Shown piece after piece: positions 8,808 through 17,320 of a stretch of DNA of 64,000 nt. The stretch is from Chloroflexota bacterium. GTDB taxonomy: Bacteria; Chloroflexota; Anaerolineae; Anaerolineales; Anaerolineaceae. Below the pieces are notes generated by a model. The model had not been told where the DNA came from, did no database searches, and worked only from the letters and a program-made list of their open reading frames with translations. The stretch is taken from the NCBI GenBank assembly GCA_021825925.1, contig JAKAFP010000007.1, positions 62,001-126,000 on the forward strand. The letters are read 5' to 3'. The first letter of the stretch is position 1. Each line of letters begins with the position of its first letter. Made by a program: the position numbers and the translations under genes.

Positions 8808-9797
8808 ATGCAATTGAAAAGAGTCATCGCGCTGGCATGTTTATTGGTTTTTTTGACCTCTTGCACCAGCGCTGTCAGCCCCACAAGCGAAGCAACCCCA
8901 ATTCCGAGTGAAACAATGAGTGTTGAAACGGTCACGGCGGTCATGCCGACAGAGACATCACCGGCGATGACAGATACGCCAGCCGTCGCTGAAACGGTTG
9001 TTGCGACAGACTCTCCCGCTTCGTGGCTCACGCTTCCCATCATCCCTGAACTGTCACCCGCCATGCTTGAGGTTTACAAACGTGGATTGGCATCAGGACG
9101 CGACCCCCATCGGTTTTCCAAGATCGGCGACTGTCAAAACATCCCGACCTATTTTTTGGCAATGTTTGACGGCGGAACTTACAGCCTTGGCGACGAATAT
9201 GCCTACCTTCAACCCACGATTGATTATTTTGCGGGTTCTTGGGGTCGAAAAAGTCTTGCGGTTAAAGGCGGTCTGAACATTATCGCCGTCCAAAACACCA
9301 TGTGGACCCCCGTTGTGGAACAATACGCCAAAAAACAAGGGGTCTGCAAAGACGGCGAAACTCCTCTGGTCTGCGAACTGCGTGATAATAATCCATCCTT
9401 CGCCATCATCAGCATGGAAGAATCATGGGATGGCAGCCTTGATATGTATGACAAATACATGCGCCAGATCATTGATTACGTTCTATCCCTGGACATTGTC
9501 CCTATTTTGGCTACACGCTCTGAAATCCTCACCCAGGAACGCCAGATCAACGATATGGTCGTCAAAATCGCCGAGGATTATGACCTACCGCTATGGAATT
9601 TCGGCGCTGCCGCAGCCAAACTACCCAACGCCGGATTGCGCGAAGACGGTTTTCACCTGACCCCCAACGATGATGACAAACCGCAGCCCCATGCCATGTT
9701 CGATGATCCTGAAAAAATGCAATACGGATGGACCTGGCGCAACCTGACTGCACTGCAAACCATGCATTCCATTATGACCACCATTAACGCACAATAG
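8808..9797 (+). CDS. SGNH/GDSL-like lipoprotein
   Basis: This 329-residue exported lipoprotein has the lipobox FLTSC and a Thr/Ser/Pro-rich linker (residues 25-75). Its body resembles SGNH-fold esterases: KIGDCQN in the place of the GDS block, an Asn-containing AVQNTMW block, and REDGFHLT near the C-terminus matching the D-x-x-H catalytic pair. If the alignment is right, block I carries GDC instead of GDS, so the nucleophile would be Cys or the enzyme could be inactive. A good AAGGAGATAGG precedes the ATG. As last gene of the peptidase-lipoprotein cluster, a role in glycan or cell-wall deacylation is plausible but inferred. Confidence 0.65.
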   Translation: MQLKRVIALACLLVFLTSCTSAVSPTSEATPIPSETMSVETVTAVMPTETSPAMTDTPAVAETVVATDSPASWLTLPIIPELSPAMLEVYKRGLASGRDPHRFSKIGDCQNIPTYFLAMFDGGTYSLGDEYAYLQPTIDYFAGSWGRKSLAVKGGLNIIAVQNTMWTPVVEQYAKKQGVCKDGETPLVCELRDNNPSFAIISMEESWDGSLDMYDKYMRQIIDYVLSLDIVPILATRSEILTQERQINDMVVKIAEDYDLPLWNFGAAAAKLPNAGLREDGFHLTPNDDDKPQPHAMFDDPEKMQYGWTWRNLTALQTMHSIMTTINAQ

Positions 9798-9809
9798 AAT
9801 CGTCATAAA

Positions 9810-9843
9810 AAAGGAGAGGAGGTGAAAGCACCTCCTCTCCTTT
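9810..9843. terminator. bidirectional terminator between convergent genes
   Basis: A 15-base-pair perfect stem (AAAGGAGAGGAGGTG / CACCTCCTCTCCTTT) with loop AAAG, preceded by A and ending in T runs, sits between the SGNH lipoprotein gene and the convergent OsmC gene. It can serve both strands. Confidence 0.85.
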
Positions 9844-9871
9844 ACAATTACCTCTTGGCAAAAAACCGGTA

Positions 9872-10288
9872 TTATCCCTCTCGAACCGTACACTTGGTAA
9901 TGATTTTCACACTTTGTTTGAGCATTCCGTTCACCGAGCAATACTTCCCCTCACTCAATTCAACCGCCCGTTCCAGGGCTTCCAATTCGATCCCATGACC
10001 GGTGACAATATATTCCATGGTGATGTCGGTATATACCTTGGGATGCTCTGTTGCGCGGTCACCATGCAGCACCACCTCAAACGAGGTGACGTCCTGACGT
10101 TTCTTCTGTAAAATTGAGATCACGTCCATGGCGGTGCAGCCGCCAAGCCCGATCAAGATCAATTCCATTGGGCTGGTCCCCTGGCCCGATCCGCCGTGGT
10201 CCACGCTGGTATCCATTGGAACATCAAAACCTGAAGCTGCCTTGCCTGTAAAATTCAATCCGCTGTTCCAGGTGACTTTTGCGTCCAT
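9872..10288 (-). CDS. OsmC family peroxiredoxin-like protein
   Basis: This 138-residue protein fits the OsmC/Ohr fold, which reduces organic hydroperoxides through two Cys thiols. The two conserved Cys are in GLGGCTAMD (about residue 51) and EGKYCSVN (about 117). The segment SPMELILIGLGGC is typical of the YhfA/OsmC subgroup, not Ohr. It starts 18 bases after the stop of tsaD, so it is the last gene of an M24 peptidase-tsaD-osmC unit ending at the terminator at 9810-9843. Confidence 0.88.
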   Translation of the reverse strand: MDAKVTWNSGLNFTGKAASGFDVPMDTSVDHGGSGQGTSPMELILIGLGGCTAMDVISILQKKRQDVTSFEVVLHGDRATEHPKVYTDITMEYIVTGHGIELEALERAVELSEGKYCSVNGMLKQSVKIITKCTVREG

Positions 10289-10305
10289 CGTTTACTCCTG
10301 TTCAG

Positions 10306-11328
10306 TTAACTTAAAGGCCAGGTGGGCAGCACATCCAGGTCAAGCGGATCAACCTGCCCGTTGACGAAGTGATAATATCCTGCAGCCGCGATCATGGCAG
10401 CGTTATCAGTACAAAGCGAAAGCGGTGGAATATGGACTGGGAATTCGGTTTGATTGGTAAAAGCATCTCTTAATGCTCGGTTGGCCGAGACGCCCCCCGC
10501 TACAACAATGGCTTTGACATTGAATTCCCGTGCTGCCTTCATGGTCTTTGAGAAAAGCACATCCACCGCGCAGGCTTGAAAACTGGCCGCCAGATTGTTG
10601 ACCGGCAGCACCTTGTTCTCTTCCTGCAGTTTGCGCACCACCCGCAGTACCGCGGTCTTGATACCGCTAAACGAGAAATTCCACGTCCCGTCGAGGCGTG
10701 ACCGTGGGAAATCGAACGCGGTGGGGTTGCCCTCGGCAGCCGCCTTCTGCACGGAGGGTCCACCCGGATATGGCAGCCCGATCAGGCGGGCAACTTTATC
10801 AAAGGCTTCACCGGCAGCGTCATCAAGGGTCGCTCCCAGACGTTGATAATGCAGATGGTCCGTGATCAGATTTAATTCTGTGTGTCCGCCCGATACCAGC
10901 AGCGCCAACAGCGGAAATTCAGGTTCGGCTGGCGGCTGCGGGGTTTCCGCAGGGTAAACCCATGCCGAGTAAATGTGACCTTCAAGATGGTTCACTCCCA
11001 CCAGCGGCAATCCGCTGCCAAAGGCCAACCCTTTAGCGGTATTCATTCCGACCACCAGCGAGCCAGCCAGACCGGGTCCGCGGGTGACGGCAATCGCATC
11101 AATATTATCAAGACTCATGTGAGCCCGCTGCAGCGCTTCTTCCACTACAGGGTATATGGAAAGGATATGCTGCCGCGAAGCCACTTCGGGGAAAACCCCG
11201 CCATACTGTTTGTGCAGGTCAATCTGCGTGGCAATCACGCTCGAACGCATGCAGCGTCCATTTTCAACCACTGAAGCTGCGGTTTCATCACAGGATGATT
11301 CAATTCCCAATACTCTGACGGTTTGCAC
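10306..11328 (-). CDS. tsaD: tRNA N6-adenosine threonylcarbamoyltransferase TsaD
   Basis: TsaD transfers the threonylcarbamoyl group from threonylcarbamoyl-AMP to A37 of ANN-decoding tRNAs (t6A). The protein (about 340 residues) shows the N-terminal GIESSCDETA, the metal-binding HLEGH (H-x3-H), the phosphate loop LVSGGHTEL and the late SLCTDNAAMIA. A TTG at 11334 is in frame, but the GTG at 11328 has a GAGG seven bases upstream and is the better start. It lies 30 bases after the M24 peptidase. TrmO, which methylates t6A, is encoded separately at 42729-43184. Confidence 0.95.
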   Translation of the reverse strand: MQTVRVLGIESSCDETAASVVENGRCMRSSVIATQIDLHKQYGGVFPEVASRQHILSIYPVVEEALQRAHMSLDNIDAIAVTRGPGLAGSLVVGMNTAKGLAFGSGLPLVGVNHLEGHIYSAWVYPAETPQPPAEPEFPLLALLVSGGHTELNLITDHLHYQRLGATLDDAAGEAFDKVARLIGLPYPGGPSVQKAAAEGNPTAFDFPRSRLDGTWNFSFSGIKTAVLRVVRKLQEENKVLPVNNLAASFQACAVDVLFSKTMKAAREFNVKAIVVAGGVSANRALRDAFTNQTEFPVHIPPLSLCTDNAAMIAAAGYYHFVNGQVDPLDLDVLPTWPLS

Positions 11329-11357
11329 GGTCAATCCTCGATCTTTTTGAATTTCAA

Positions 11358-12593
11358 TTATTTAACAGGTAGGATCAGATCATACGGATAGTCTGCCAGC
11401 AGTTCGATCCTTCCATCCGCATGAGCGGTGTACGAGTCTTCGATGCGTACGCCCATGCCCTTTTCAGGATAGTAGAGGCCGGGTTCCATGGTGAATACAG
11501 ATCCGGGCGCCAGCACATCTGTGGGCGACGGGTGGATCATGGTGGACCAGGGTTTCTCATGCACCTGCAATCCAATGCCATGACCAACTGAATGAACATA
11601 ACCCGATTGGGCTGCCTCGTTGGTCATGATGGTCACGTGGCCTCTGGCTTCGAAAAGTTCACAGGTTCGTTTCTGTGAGTCGCAGAAGTTCTGACCCACT
11701 CGCAGCTCGGAAATTAAAATTTCATAGGTGGATCTTACATCCTCATACAATTTGAGGATCTCATCCGTTGCGTACCCAAGACACCAGGTGCGGGTGAAAT
11801 CATAAAAATAGCCGCCTCCCGGCTCACAAGGATAGATATCATAGACAATGGTCTGGCCCAAGCGGAGAATGTCGTTATTCTTGCCCATGTTGTGCGGCAC
11901 GCCGGCATCCCGGCCAATGGCAAAGATGGTGCCCTCGGGGTTTTCTGCGCCCCCTTCAGCCAGCCACAAATTGATCTTTTGTTTGACTTCGCCAATCAAC
12001 AGCGGACTTCCATCCGCGTGCACCAGCATGTCGTTTTTGGCTTTATGACCAGTCAAAAAGTCCGCTGTGCGTCCCACCACCTCAGTGGTGACCTTCCCCA
12101 TGTGACGAATATGCTCCAGTTCATCGGCTTCCTTGGTCATCATGGCCTGCAGCAGGATCTCATCACGCATGAAACCTGAAAAAGTCAAACGGGGCATGCG
12201 TTTTTCAAGCCTGAGAAAAACGGAGTGCATCAAGCCAACTTCTTTTTGGCCGTAGACCGCCACACTGCCCGATTCGATCCCCAGCTCTTTGAACATTTTC
12301 TCATACCGAATGGCGTAAGCCTCGACAAAATCGCCGTGTGCTTCTGCCGCCAGTTCTGACATGGGATATTTGGAGTAAGGGATTACCTTGAGTCCGCTGA
12401 GCGCGCCTTCTTCCCTTTCCATGGCGTTACAAAAGAGCACGGCATCGCAGCCGCGTTTCTTGATCAAATCAGCATCCGAGACATGCACCGCCCCGGTGAA
12501 ATACGTCATCATGGCATTATGTTGGGCTGAACCGGTGACGAGCAATACATCCATGCCCTGTTCTTGCATCAATTGATCAATATCGGATCTCAT
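11358..12593 (-). CDS. M24 family metallopeptidase (Xaa-Pro peptidase-like)
   Basis: This 411-residue protein has an N-terminal creatinase-like domain and a C-terminal pita-bread M24 domain. The five metal ligands are visible: Asp in VYDIYP, Asp in FYDFTRT, His in SVGHGIGLQVHE, Glu in TMEPGLYYP and Glu in VRIEDSY. Members are aminopeptidase P, prolidase or related hydrolases; the substrate is probably an Xaa-Pro peptide but cannot be fixed. It is the first gene of the unit with tsaD and osmC. Confidence 0.88.
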   Translation of the reverse strand: MRSDIDQLMQEQGMDVLLVTGSAQHNAMMTYFTGAVHVSDADLIKKRGCDAVLFCNAMEREEGALSGLKVIPYSKYPMSELAAEAHGDFVEAYAIRYEKMFKELGIESGSVAVYGQKEVGLMHSVFLRLEKRMPRLTFSGFMRDEILLQAMMTKEADELEHIRHMGKVTTEVVGRTADFLTGHKAKNDMLVHADGSPLLIGEVKQKINLWLAEGGAENPEGTIFAIGRDAGVPHNMGKNNDILRLGQTIVYDIYPCEPGGGYFYDFTRTWCLGYATDEILKLYEDVRSTYEILISELRVGQNFCDSQKRTCELFEARGHVTIMTNEAAQSGYVHSVGHGIGLQVHEKPWSTMIHPSPTDVLAPGSVFTMEPGLYYPEKGMGVRIEDSYTAHADGRIELLADYPYDLILPVK

Positions 12594-12716
12594 TTAAGTG
12601 CTCCGCCTTAATGGTTTTCTTCCAGCCGCTATCATGAATGCGGTAATAAGAAGTAATCCAATTATACACGCTGAAGGCTTGACCTTGATGGGGCGCAGCC
12701 CTGGATCTTTTAGCAA

Positions 12717-13523
12717 TTACTGCTGAAAGGAATTGGACGCCATCAGGATGGACATTTTTACAGCCATATATAGCGTCTTGGATATTTCTTGATACTCTTT
12801 TTGCACTTCTGGTTGTGTGAAACCCAGGTCGTTCCAAGAACCCATGCCCCCAAAGACATAAGCCCTTGCTGCAGCACAAAGGATCTGCCGGGCTTCAAGG
12901 CTGAATCCTGTATTCGGCAGCATGTCAGGATGATATGGTGCGATCGGATTTTCAGAATTCAGCAAAGTCAATGCACTGGTAAAGGTGTCTGCCCATCCAT
13001 CGAGATTGACCTCAAGTCTTCTGGAGAATTGTTCAGTTGTAATAATAGCGTTGTGTAAACGGACCTTAACGTCTTCCATGCTCATCTGGTTGGCAGCATG
13101 AGAATAACTAAACACCAACCCCCGATATTCCACGAACCAGGGCTTTTGCGGTTTGCCACCAGTTTTCCAAAGGGGATACCAGAGTTCATATCCTTCCGGA
13201 AGGTCCACCTGAATGGCGATGGGCACGCCGCTTGCAAAAGCCACGGCGATGTGTTCAGCCATGTCCGATCTGTCCCACGAAAAACCGATGTTCCAAAGTC
13301 TTGTGACTTTTCGCTCGCGTAAAATATCCAACCAGTCCGCGACGTTGCCAGCCACTTTGACGCCTTTTGGATCCAAGGTGCTTTTGTAACGGACAAAAGT
13401 GACTTCATTGACATATTGAAATGTGGAATTCGCAGACAGATCCATTTTGGAGATCTCGGGATGAGTCAAAAAGTAATTTCCGTGTGCCACCAGCGCAATG
13501 AGTTGAGCCCATTCACCGTTCAT
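12717..13523 (-). CDS. hypothetical protein
   Basis: This 268-residue cytosolic protein is not recognised. There is no signal peptide or membrane segment. It contains a Rossmann-like central stretch (RLWNIGFSWDRSD followed by HIAVAFASGVPIAIQVDLPEG) that resembles a nucleoside 2-deoxyribosyltransferase or TIR-like fold only superficially. The C-terminal half is helical and aromatic. It precedes the M24 peptidase gene by 124 bases and follows a DinB-like gene, all co-directional, but no functional link is evident. Confidence 0.6.
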   Translation of the reverse strand: MNGEWAQLIALVAHGNYFLTHPEISKMDLSANSTFQYVNEVTFVRYKSTLDPKGVKVAGNVADWLDILRERKVTRLWNIGFSWDRSDMAEHIAVAFASGVPIAIQVDLPEGYELWYPLWKTGGKPQKPWFVEYRGLVFSYSHAANQMSMEDVKVRLHNAIITTEQFSRRLEVNLDGWADTFTSALTLLNSENPIAPYHPDMLPNTGFSLEARQILCAAARAYVFGGMGSWNDLGFTQPEVQKEYQEISKTLYMAVKMSILMASNSFQQ

Positions 13524-13565
13524 AATTTATGCGAGTCTCCTTTTAACTTTATTGATGCCGCGGCC

Positions 13566-14009
13566 CTAATTTGCATACTGATGCAGGAATTTCTCGATCT
13601 CATCCAGATGATCGTTGCGGTGCAGTGAACGATCCACCCAGCGCGGGCTCTCCACCTCTAGCTGGCCAATCCTTTCGGCGGAACAATCTTCAAGTTGTTG
13701 GTCAAGCTTATCGGCACTTTCAAGTGCCAGTCGCACTGCTTCTCTTGGTGGAATGGCGCGGAAAAAGGGCTCAAGAATATCGTTGAGTTGAATATCCAGC
13801 TCGGTGCGGATGACTTTGCCCTGCATCTGTGCCATCTCGATCACCCGGCTGACACGTTGATCCCAGAAAGCCAGGTGTGCCAGCGTCACCGACACCGTCC
13901 AACCATTGGGAAGCACTATGTTCAACTGTTGGTCAGATAATCCCTCAACCAGTTGCTTCATCCTGGCTGTGGATGCACGATTGGCTTGAAAACTCTTGTC
14001 TGTATCCAT
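13566..14009 (-). CDS. DinB / maleylpyruvate isomerase-like four-helix protein
   Basis: This 147-residue protein fits the DinB superfamily of four-helix-bundle metalloproteins. It shows the typical order of an early helix, WTVSVTLAHLAFWDQR (His in the middle of a helix) and RSLHRNDHLDEIEKFL near the end, giving a candidate His triad for metal binding. Relatives include thiol-dependent S-transferases and stress-induced proteins of unknown substrate. It lies 14 bases from the neighbouring GNAT gene. Confidence 0.75.
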   Translation of the reverse strand: MDTDKSFQANRASTARMKQLVEGLSDQQLNIVLPNGWTVSVTLAHLAFWDQRVSRVIEMAQMQGKVIRTELDIQLNDILEPFFRAIPPREAVRLALESADKLDQQLEDCSAERIGQLEVESPRWVDRSLHRNDHLDEIEKFLHQYAN

Positions 14010-14022
14010 TCATCCTCACGAA

Positions 14023-14535
14023 TTAATTGTGAATATCTTTCTGCAGTCCATAGACTGTGGTTTGATCCGGCATCAGGGTTGGTCCGCTGACAATGCGGAA
14101 TCCGCAGCCCAACCAGAATTTTATCGCATCCGGGTTGTTGACCTGAACTCCAGAGCGGATGCTGGTGATGTCTTTGTTTTTTCTGATCTCATTTTCAAAA
14201 GCCTCCACGACAGCTTTACCGATACCCTGCTTTCTGGCTGGGGACGCGATCATCAGCAATTCCAAAAACGCACAACCCGGGTCACCTTCGAAATGACCTG
14301 GCACGTAATCCAATACGCCAATCATCTTACCATTGTCATCATGAATGCCACAAAAAACGCCACCAGCCTGCTCAGAAAAGGCAAGGTCTTGCATCACCAT
14401 TTCTTTTGAAGCCGTGGAAACAGGACCCAAAGCTAGAAAATCTTCACACTGCCGATATACATTCAAAATGGCGTCCAGCTCGTTTTTTGACACAGGTCTT
14501 ATTTTTAATTTAAGGCTTTCAATATTAATCTTCAC
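14023..14535 (-). CDS. GNAT family N-acetyltransferase
   Basis: This 170-residue GNAT protein carries the acetyl-CoA binding motif A as SPARKQGIGKAVVEAFE near residues 90-106, after the beta4 strand CAFLELLMIA. The C-terminal NNPDAIKFWLGCGFRIVSGP is the usual motif B. The acceptor substrate cannot be predicted. It overlaps nothing and sits between the P-loop kinase and DinB genes on the same strand. Confidence 0.85.
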   Translation of the reverse strand: MKINIESLKLKIRPVSKNELDAILNVYRQCEDFLALGPVSTASKEMVMQDLAFSEQAGGVFCGIHDDNGKMIGVLDYVPGHFEGDPGCAFLELLMIASPARKQGIGKAVVEAFENEIRKNKDITSIRSGVQVNNPDAIKFWLGCGFRIVSGPTLMPDQTTVYGLQKDIHN

Positions 14536-14559
14536 GAAACCGCCAATAGCAAAATCGGA

Positions 14560-15069
14560 TCAATTTGCGTGCACATCTTCCCAGATTTCATCGGCCACTT
14601 CTGCCACGCTCTGGCCGCTGGTGTCAATTTGCTTGCCGATGAACCCCCGCTGTGCCGCCGCAGCCTGGATCTTGTGCAGTTCGATAAACCGTTCCAGTTC
14701 CCATTTGATCTCGTCCCGTCCCCTGCCGCGGATACGCCTGGCTTGCTCCTCTTCACTGCAAGTGAGCCAGTAGGTGTGGATCTCAGGATCAAGCGGCGTC
14801 AAAAGGTCCAAAAGTTCCTGCAAGGATTCCGCACTTTCGAAGACATAATTGATCACGAAACAGCAATATCCGTTCTGCCGGTGAAAGCCGACCAATAGCG
14901 CCAAGGTGCGATAAAGGTAAGTGATACGGGCATCATCGTAAATGATAAAGGGATGCACATCCCCGATCGCGTCGCCATCCAGATGCACGGATTTTTCAAA
15001 CTTGTAATGCAGTTGGTCGGCCACGCTGGTCTTGCCGACCCCGACCGAGCCGTTAATGATGATGATCAT
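14560..15069 (-). CDS. small P-loop kinase-like protein
   Basis: This 169-residue protein starts directly with a beta strand and Walker A, IIINGSVGVGKTS (residues 3-15), followed by HLDGDAIGDVHP. The C-terminal lid-like RIRGRGRDEIKW is rich in Arg, as in shikimate, cytidylate or gluconate kinase relatives. It probably phosphorylates a small metabolite, but the substrate is unknown. The start at the ATG next to the first strand is well constrained. Confidence 0.8.
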   Translation of the reverse strand: MIIIINGSVGVGKTSVADQLHYKFEKSVHLDGDAIGDVHPFIIYDDARITYLYRTLALLVGFHRQNGYCCFVINYVFESAESLQELLDLLTPLDPEIHTYWLTCSEEEQARRIRGRGRDEIKWELERFIELHKIQAAAAQRGFIGKQIDTSGQSVAEVADEIWEDVHAN

Positions 15070-15115
15070 TTATTATGTCCTGATTAACTATTGATGCAAT
15101 GAATTGGATTTTTAA

Positions 15116-16027
15116 TCAAATCAATTCAACCTTTTTAAGCATCCGAAGCGCATCAAGTGTCACCCATTTACTTGGCTGATTTCTTTTTTCCAAAGGCCAG
15201 GTTCGAGAAACCGAACCGCACAACCAATTACCCTGATCGTTTTGAAGGTTTAGGAATATCTTTAGCAGTTCTTCAAAACGCGGATCTTTGCCAAAACCAT
15301 GAGCGGCGAGAACTTTGAGTGCACTCAGTAAATCCCAATTGCGCGGAACCCCAAGGGTGAGCCAGCGCTTATGCTCACCTTCAAAATCGAATCCGGCGGT
15401 TAATAATTTTTCACACAAACTCGAAATGAGCTTCATTACCTCGGGTGATTTCAGCTCCGTCGGCATCACACATAATCCATTTAGGGTCGCGATAACGCCC
15501 CACAAACACTCACGGTGCTGATATCTGCCGCAAATAAATGCATTTTCAGAGGAGGCATCTTCAACGATGAATTTATATGCGTTCATAATCCGCGGATCCT
15601 CACCGAAACCAAAATAAGTTAAGAAGCCCAGATGTTGACCTGTGGTACACGGAAAAATTCCGCTGCGGGTTCTTTTGACCAGCGAGAAACCCCCGCTTAC
15701 GTTCTGGCAGAACTTAAGAAAAGAGTCACACCCCAGTTTAATTCTATGGTCTGCGGGAACTCCCAACATGTGAAGCAGGCTGAGCACACCCACTGCACCT
15801 TCAGCGGTGTAAGGTTTGGTTTCATCCTCACCCCAATATCCTTCAGGATGTTGAAGTTCGAAGATCTCCTTTACCAGAGGGTGTTGAACAACAGCCTCTC
15901 TGGTTGCCTTGACGTCTGATGCATCCTCGGGTTGATCAAGAATATCAACCAGAGTCCAATAACGCACAGACGGGTTTTCAACTTCCAACAGCCAGGGAAG
16001 TGGATCACCTCTAAGATGCTGTACCAT
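15116..16027 (-). CDS. alpha/alpha-toroid (prenyltransferase-like) repeat protein
   Basis: This 303-residue protein has repeated helical units with Gly/Trp-rich turns, such as QHPEGYWGED, VSGGFSLV and NDQGNWLC. They resemble QW-like motifs of the terpenoid cyclase/prenyltransferase toroid. The catalytic DxDD of squalene-hopene cyclase is not seen, so it may be a binding scaffold or a divergent enzyme. A GTG six bases upstream is in frame, but ATG at 16027 is preceded by AGAGG at a five-base spacing. It is followed by the P-loop kinase gene. Confidence 0.65.
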   Translation of the reverse strand: MVQHLRGDPLPWLLEVENPSVRYWTLVDILDQPEDASDVKATREAVVQHPLVKEIFELQHPEGYWGEDETKPYTAEGAVGVLSLLHMLGVPADHRIKLGCDSFLKFCQNVSGGFSLVKRTRSGIFPCTTGQHLGFLTYFGFGEDPRIMNAYKFIVEDASSENAFICGRYQHRECLWGVIATLNGLCVMPTELKSPEVMKLISSLCEKLLTAGFDFEGEHKRWLTLGVPRNWDLLSALKVLAAHGFGKDPRFEELLKIFLNLQNDQGNWLCGSVSRTWPLEKRNQPSKWVTLDALRMLKKVELI

Positions 16028-16080
16028 GGTCACCTCTTTTTCGTCTCGATCTTTTCCAAAGAGTCCTTAAAAGGAAAAGG

Positions 16081-16608
16081 TTATTTAGTATGCTCTATCA
16101 GTGAATATTCAAACGCATCAATCCAGATCGGGTTTCCCACCCTGTCCAGTCGAAAATAGGCAAACTGCTTAAAATCGCCTTCGCGGGTGAAACCGATCTT
16201 CTCGAGCAGCTTCCATGAGGCGGGATTCTTTTGGTCACACCTGGCCATGATGCGGTGCGGATGCAGGTGGGCAAAGGCATATTCCACCAAAGCTGCAGCA
16301 GCCTCAGAACCGTAACCCATGCGTTGAAACTTGGGGTTAAAGATGTATCCAATTTCCCAGGTGCGGAACTCTGGTGGCTGCCGCTGCTCAAAATAGAGAT
16401 GACCGATCAACTTGCCGGTTGCCTTCACCTCCACCGCCAGAAAACACTCCGATTCGGCTCTTTCGGCTGCCAATTCAACAGCTTCATCCATGCTGATGGG
16501 CTCACCAGGTTCAAAGCGGTAAATTTCTGGCAGGCTCAAATACTCAAAAAGATCCATAGCGTCTGACGGCGTGAATTTGCGAATGATCAAACGTTCTGTT
16601 TCGATCAA
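16081..16608 (-). CDS. RimJ/RimL-type GNAT acetyltransferase
   Basis: This 175-residue protein starts with the signature ETERLIIRKFTPSDA of the Acetyltransf_3 group. Motif A is FQRMGYGSEAAAALVEYAF and motif B is NPASWKLLEKIGFTREG. Members acetylate ribosomal protein N-termini, antibiotics or small amines; the acceptor here is not predictable. The gene lies 50 bases upstream of the repeat protein on the same strand. Confidence 0.88.
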   Translation of the reverse strand: MIETERLIIRKFTPSDAMDLFEYLSLPEIYRFEPGEPISMDEAVELAAERAESECFLAVEVKATGKLIGHLYFEQRQPPEFRTWEIGYIFNPKFQRMGYGSEAAAALVEYAFAHLHPHRIMARCDQKNPASWKLLEKIGFTREGDFKQFAYFRLDRVGNPIWIDAFEYSLIEHTK

Positions 16609-16631
16609 GATTCCTCCCTATCAAAAACCAA

Positions 16632-17177
16632 CTACCATAACAATTGTTCCGCCAATTTGACGAACTGGTCTTTGGTCATCCAGCCTTTGCTGGTGGACTC
16701 ATTGCCGGTGTATACCAGTGTAAAAAAGTAACCATGTGCTTCCCAACGCAGCCAGTAGACAGGCGCATCGTTCTGCCAGACACCGTTATTATCACTTCCC
16801 TGAACAAACTTCGCCCACAGGTTACCCAACAAGACGTCTTCAACAATGGCGTCTTTTCCATACCTGACCATGGGGTTGACTTTTTGCTGGGTCAGAAAGA
16901 TCATCTCGCCATTGAAATTGGAATTATTCCAGATATATTGAACGGTAATGGCTTGTTGTTCTGGAACGTATTGCACACTTTGAAATTTATAGTCTTTGGG
17001 CAGTTGACTTGGCAGCTTGATGTCAAACCCGGCATCTTTTTGGGCAAGGCTGATCTTCTGCACATCATTCACGGTATACACATCACCAGAGGATGATGAT
17101 CCGCCATCATTACCACAGCCAACTGCGGCGAATGCAAAAATCCCAAGACATAGTACACGAATAATTGTCTTTAGCAT
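16632..17177 (-). CDS. exported lipoprotein, DUF4367-like
   Basis: This 181-residue protein has a signal peptide ending in the lipobox AAVGC, then a GNDGGSSSSG linker. The mature part reads like a compact beta-rich sensor or chaperone domain (KLPSQLPKDYKFQSVQYVP), similar in style to DUF4367, often found in anti-sigma or surface proteins. An in-frame start nine codons upstream exists, but the ATG at 17177 has GAGGG seven bases upstream and gives a normal signal peptide. Function unknown. Confidence 0.7.
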   Translation of the reverse strand: MLKTIIRVLCLGIFAFAAVGCGNDGGSSSSGDVYTVNDVQKISLAQKDAGFDIKLPSQLPKDYKFQSVQYVPEQQAITVQYIWNNSNFNGEMIFLTQQKVNPMVRYGKDAIVEDVLLGNLWAKFVQGSDNNGVWQNDAPVYWLRWEAHGYFFTLVYTGNESTSKGWMTKDQFVKLAEQLLW

Positions 17178-17320
17178 GTATCCCTCAAATAAAATAATTG
17201 CCAACCGACTTGCATTTATTGTGAATCATGAAAACCAATGTTATCACTTATTAAAATCAATTTCCTTTATATTTCTCAAAATGGTTTCTTTGGTCCATTT
17301 TTGTGAGGTTGAAAACAGTT

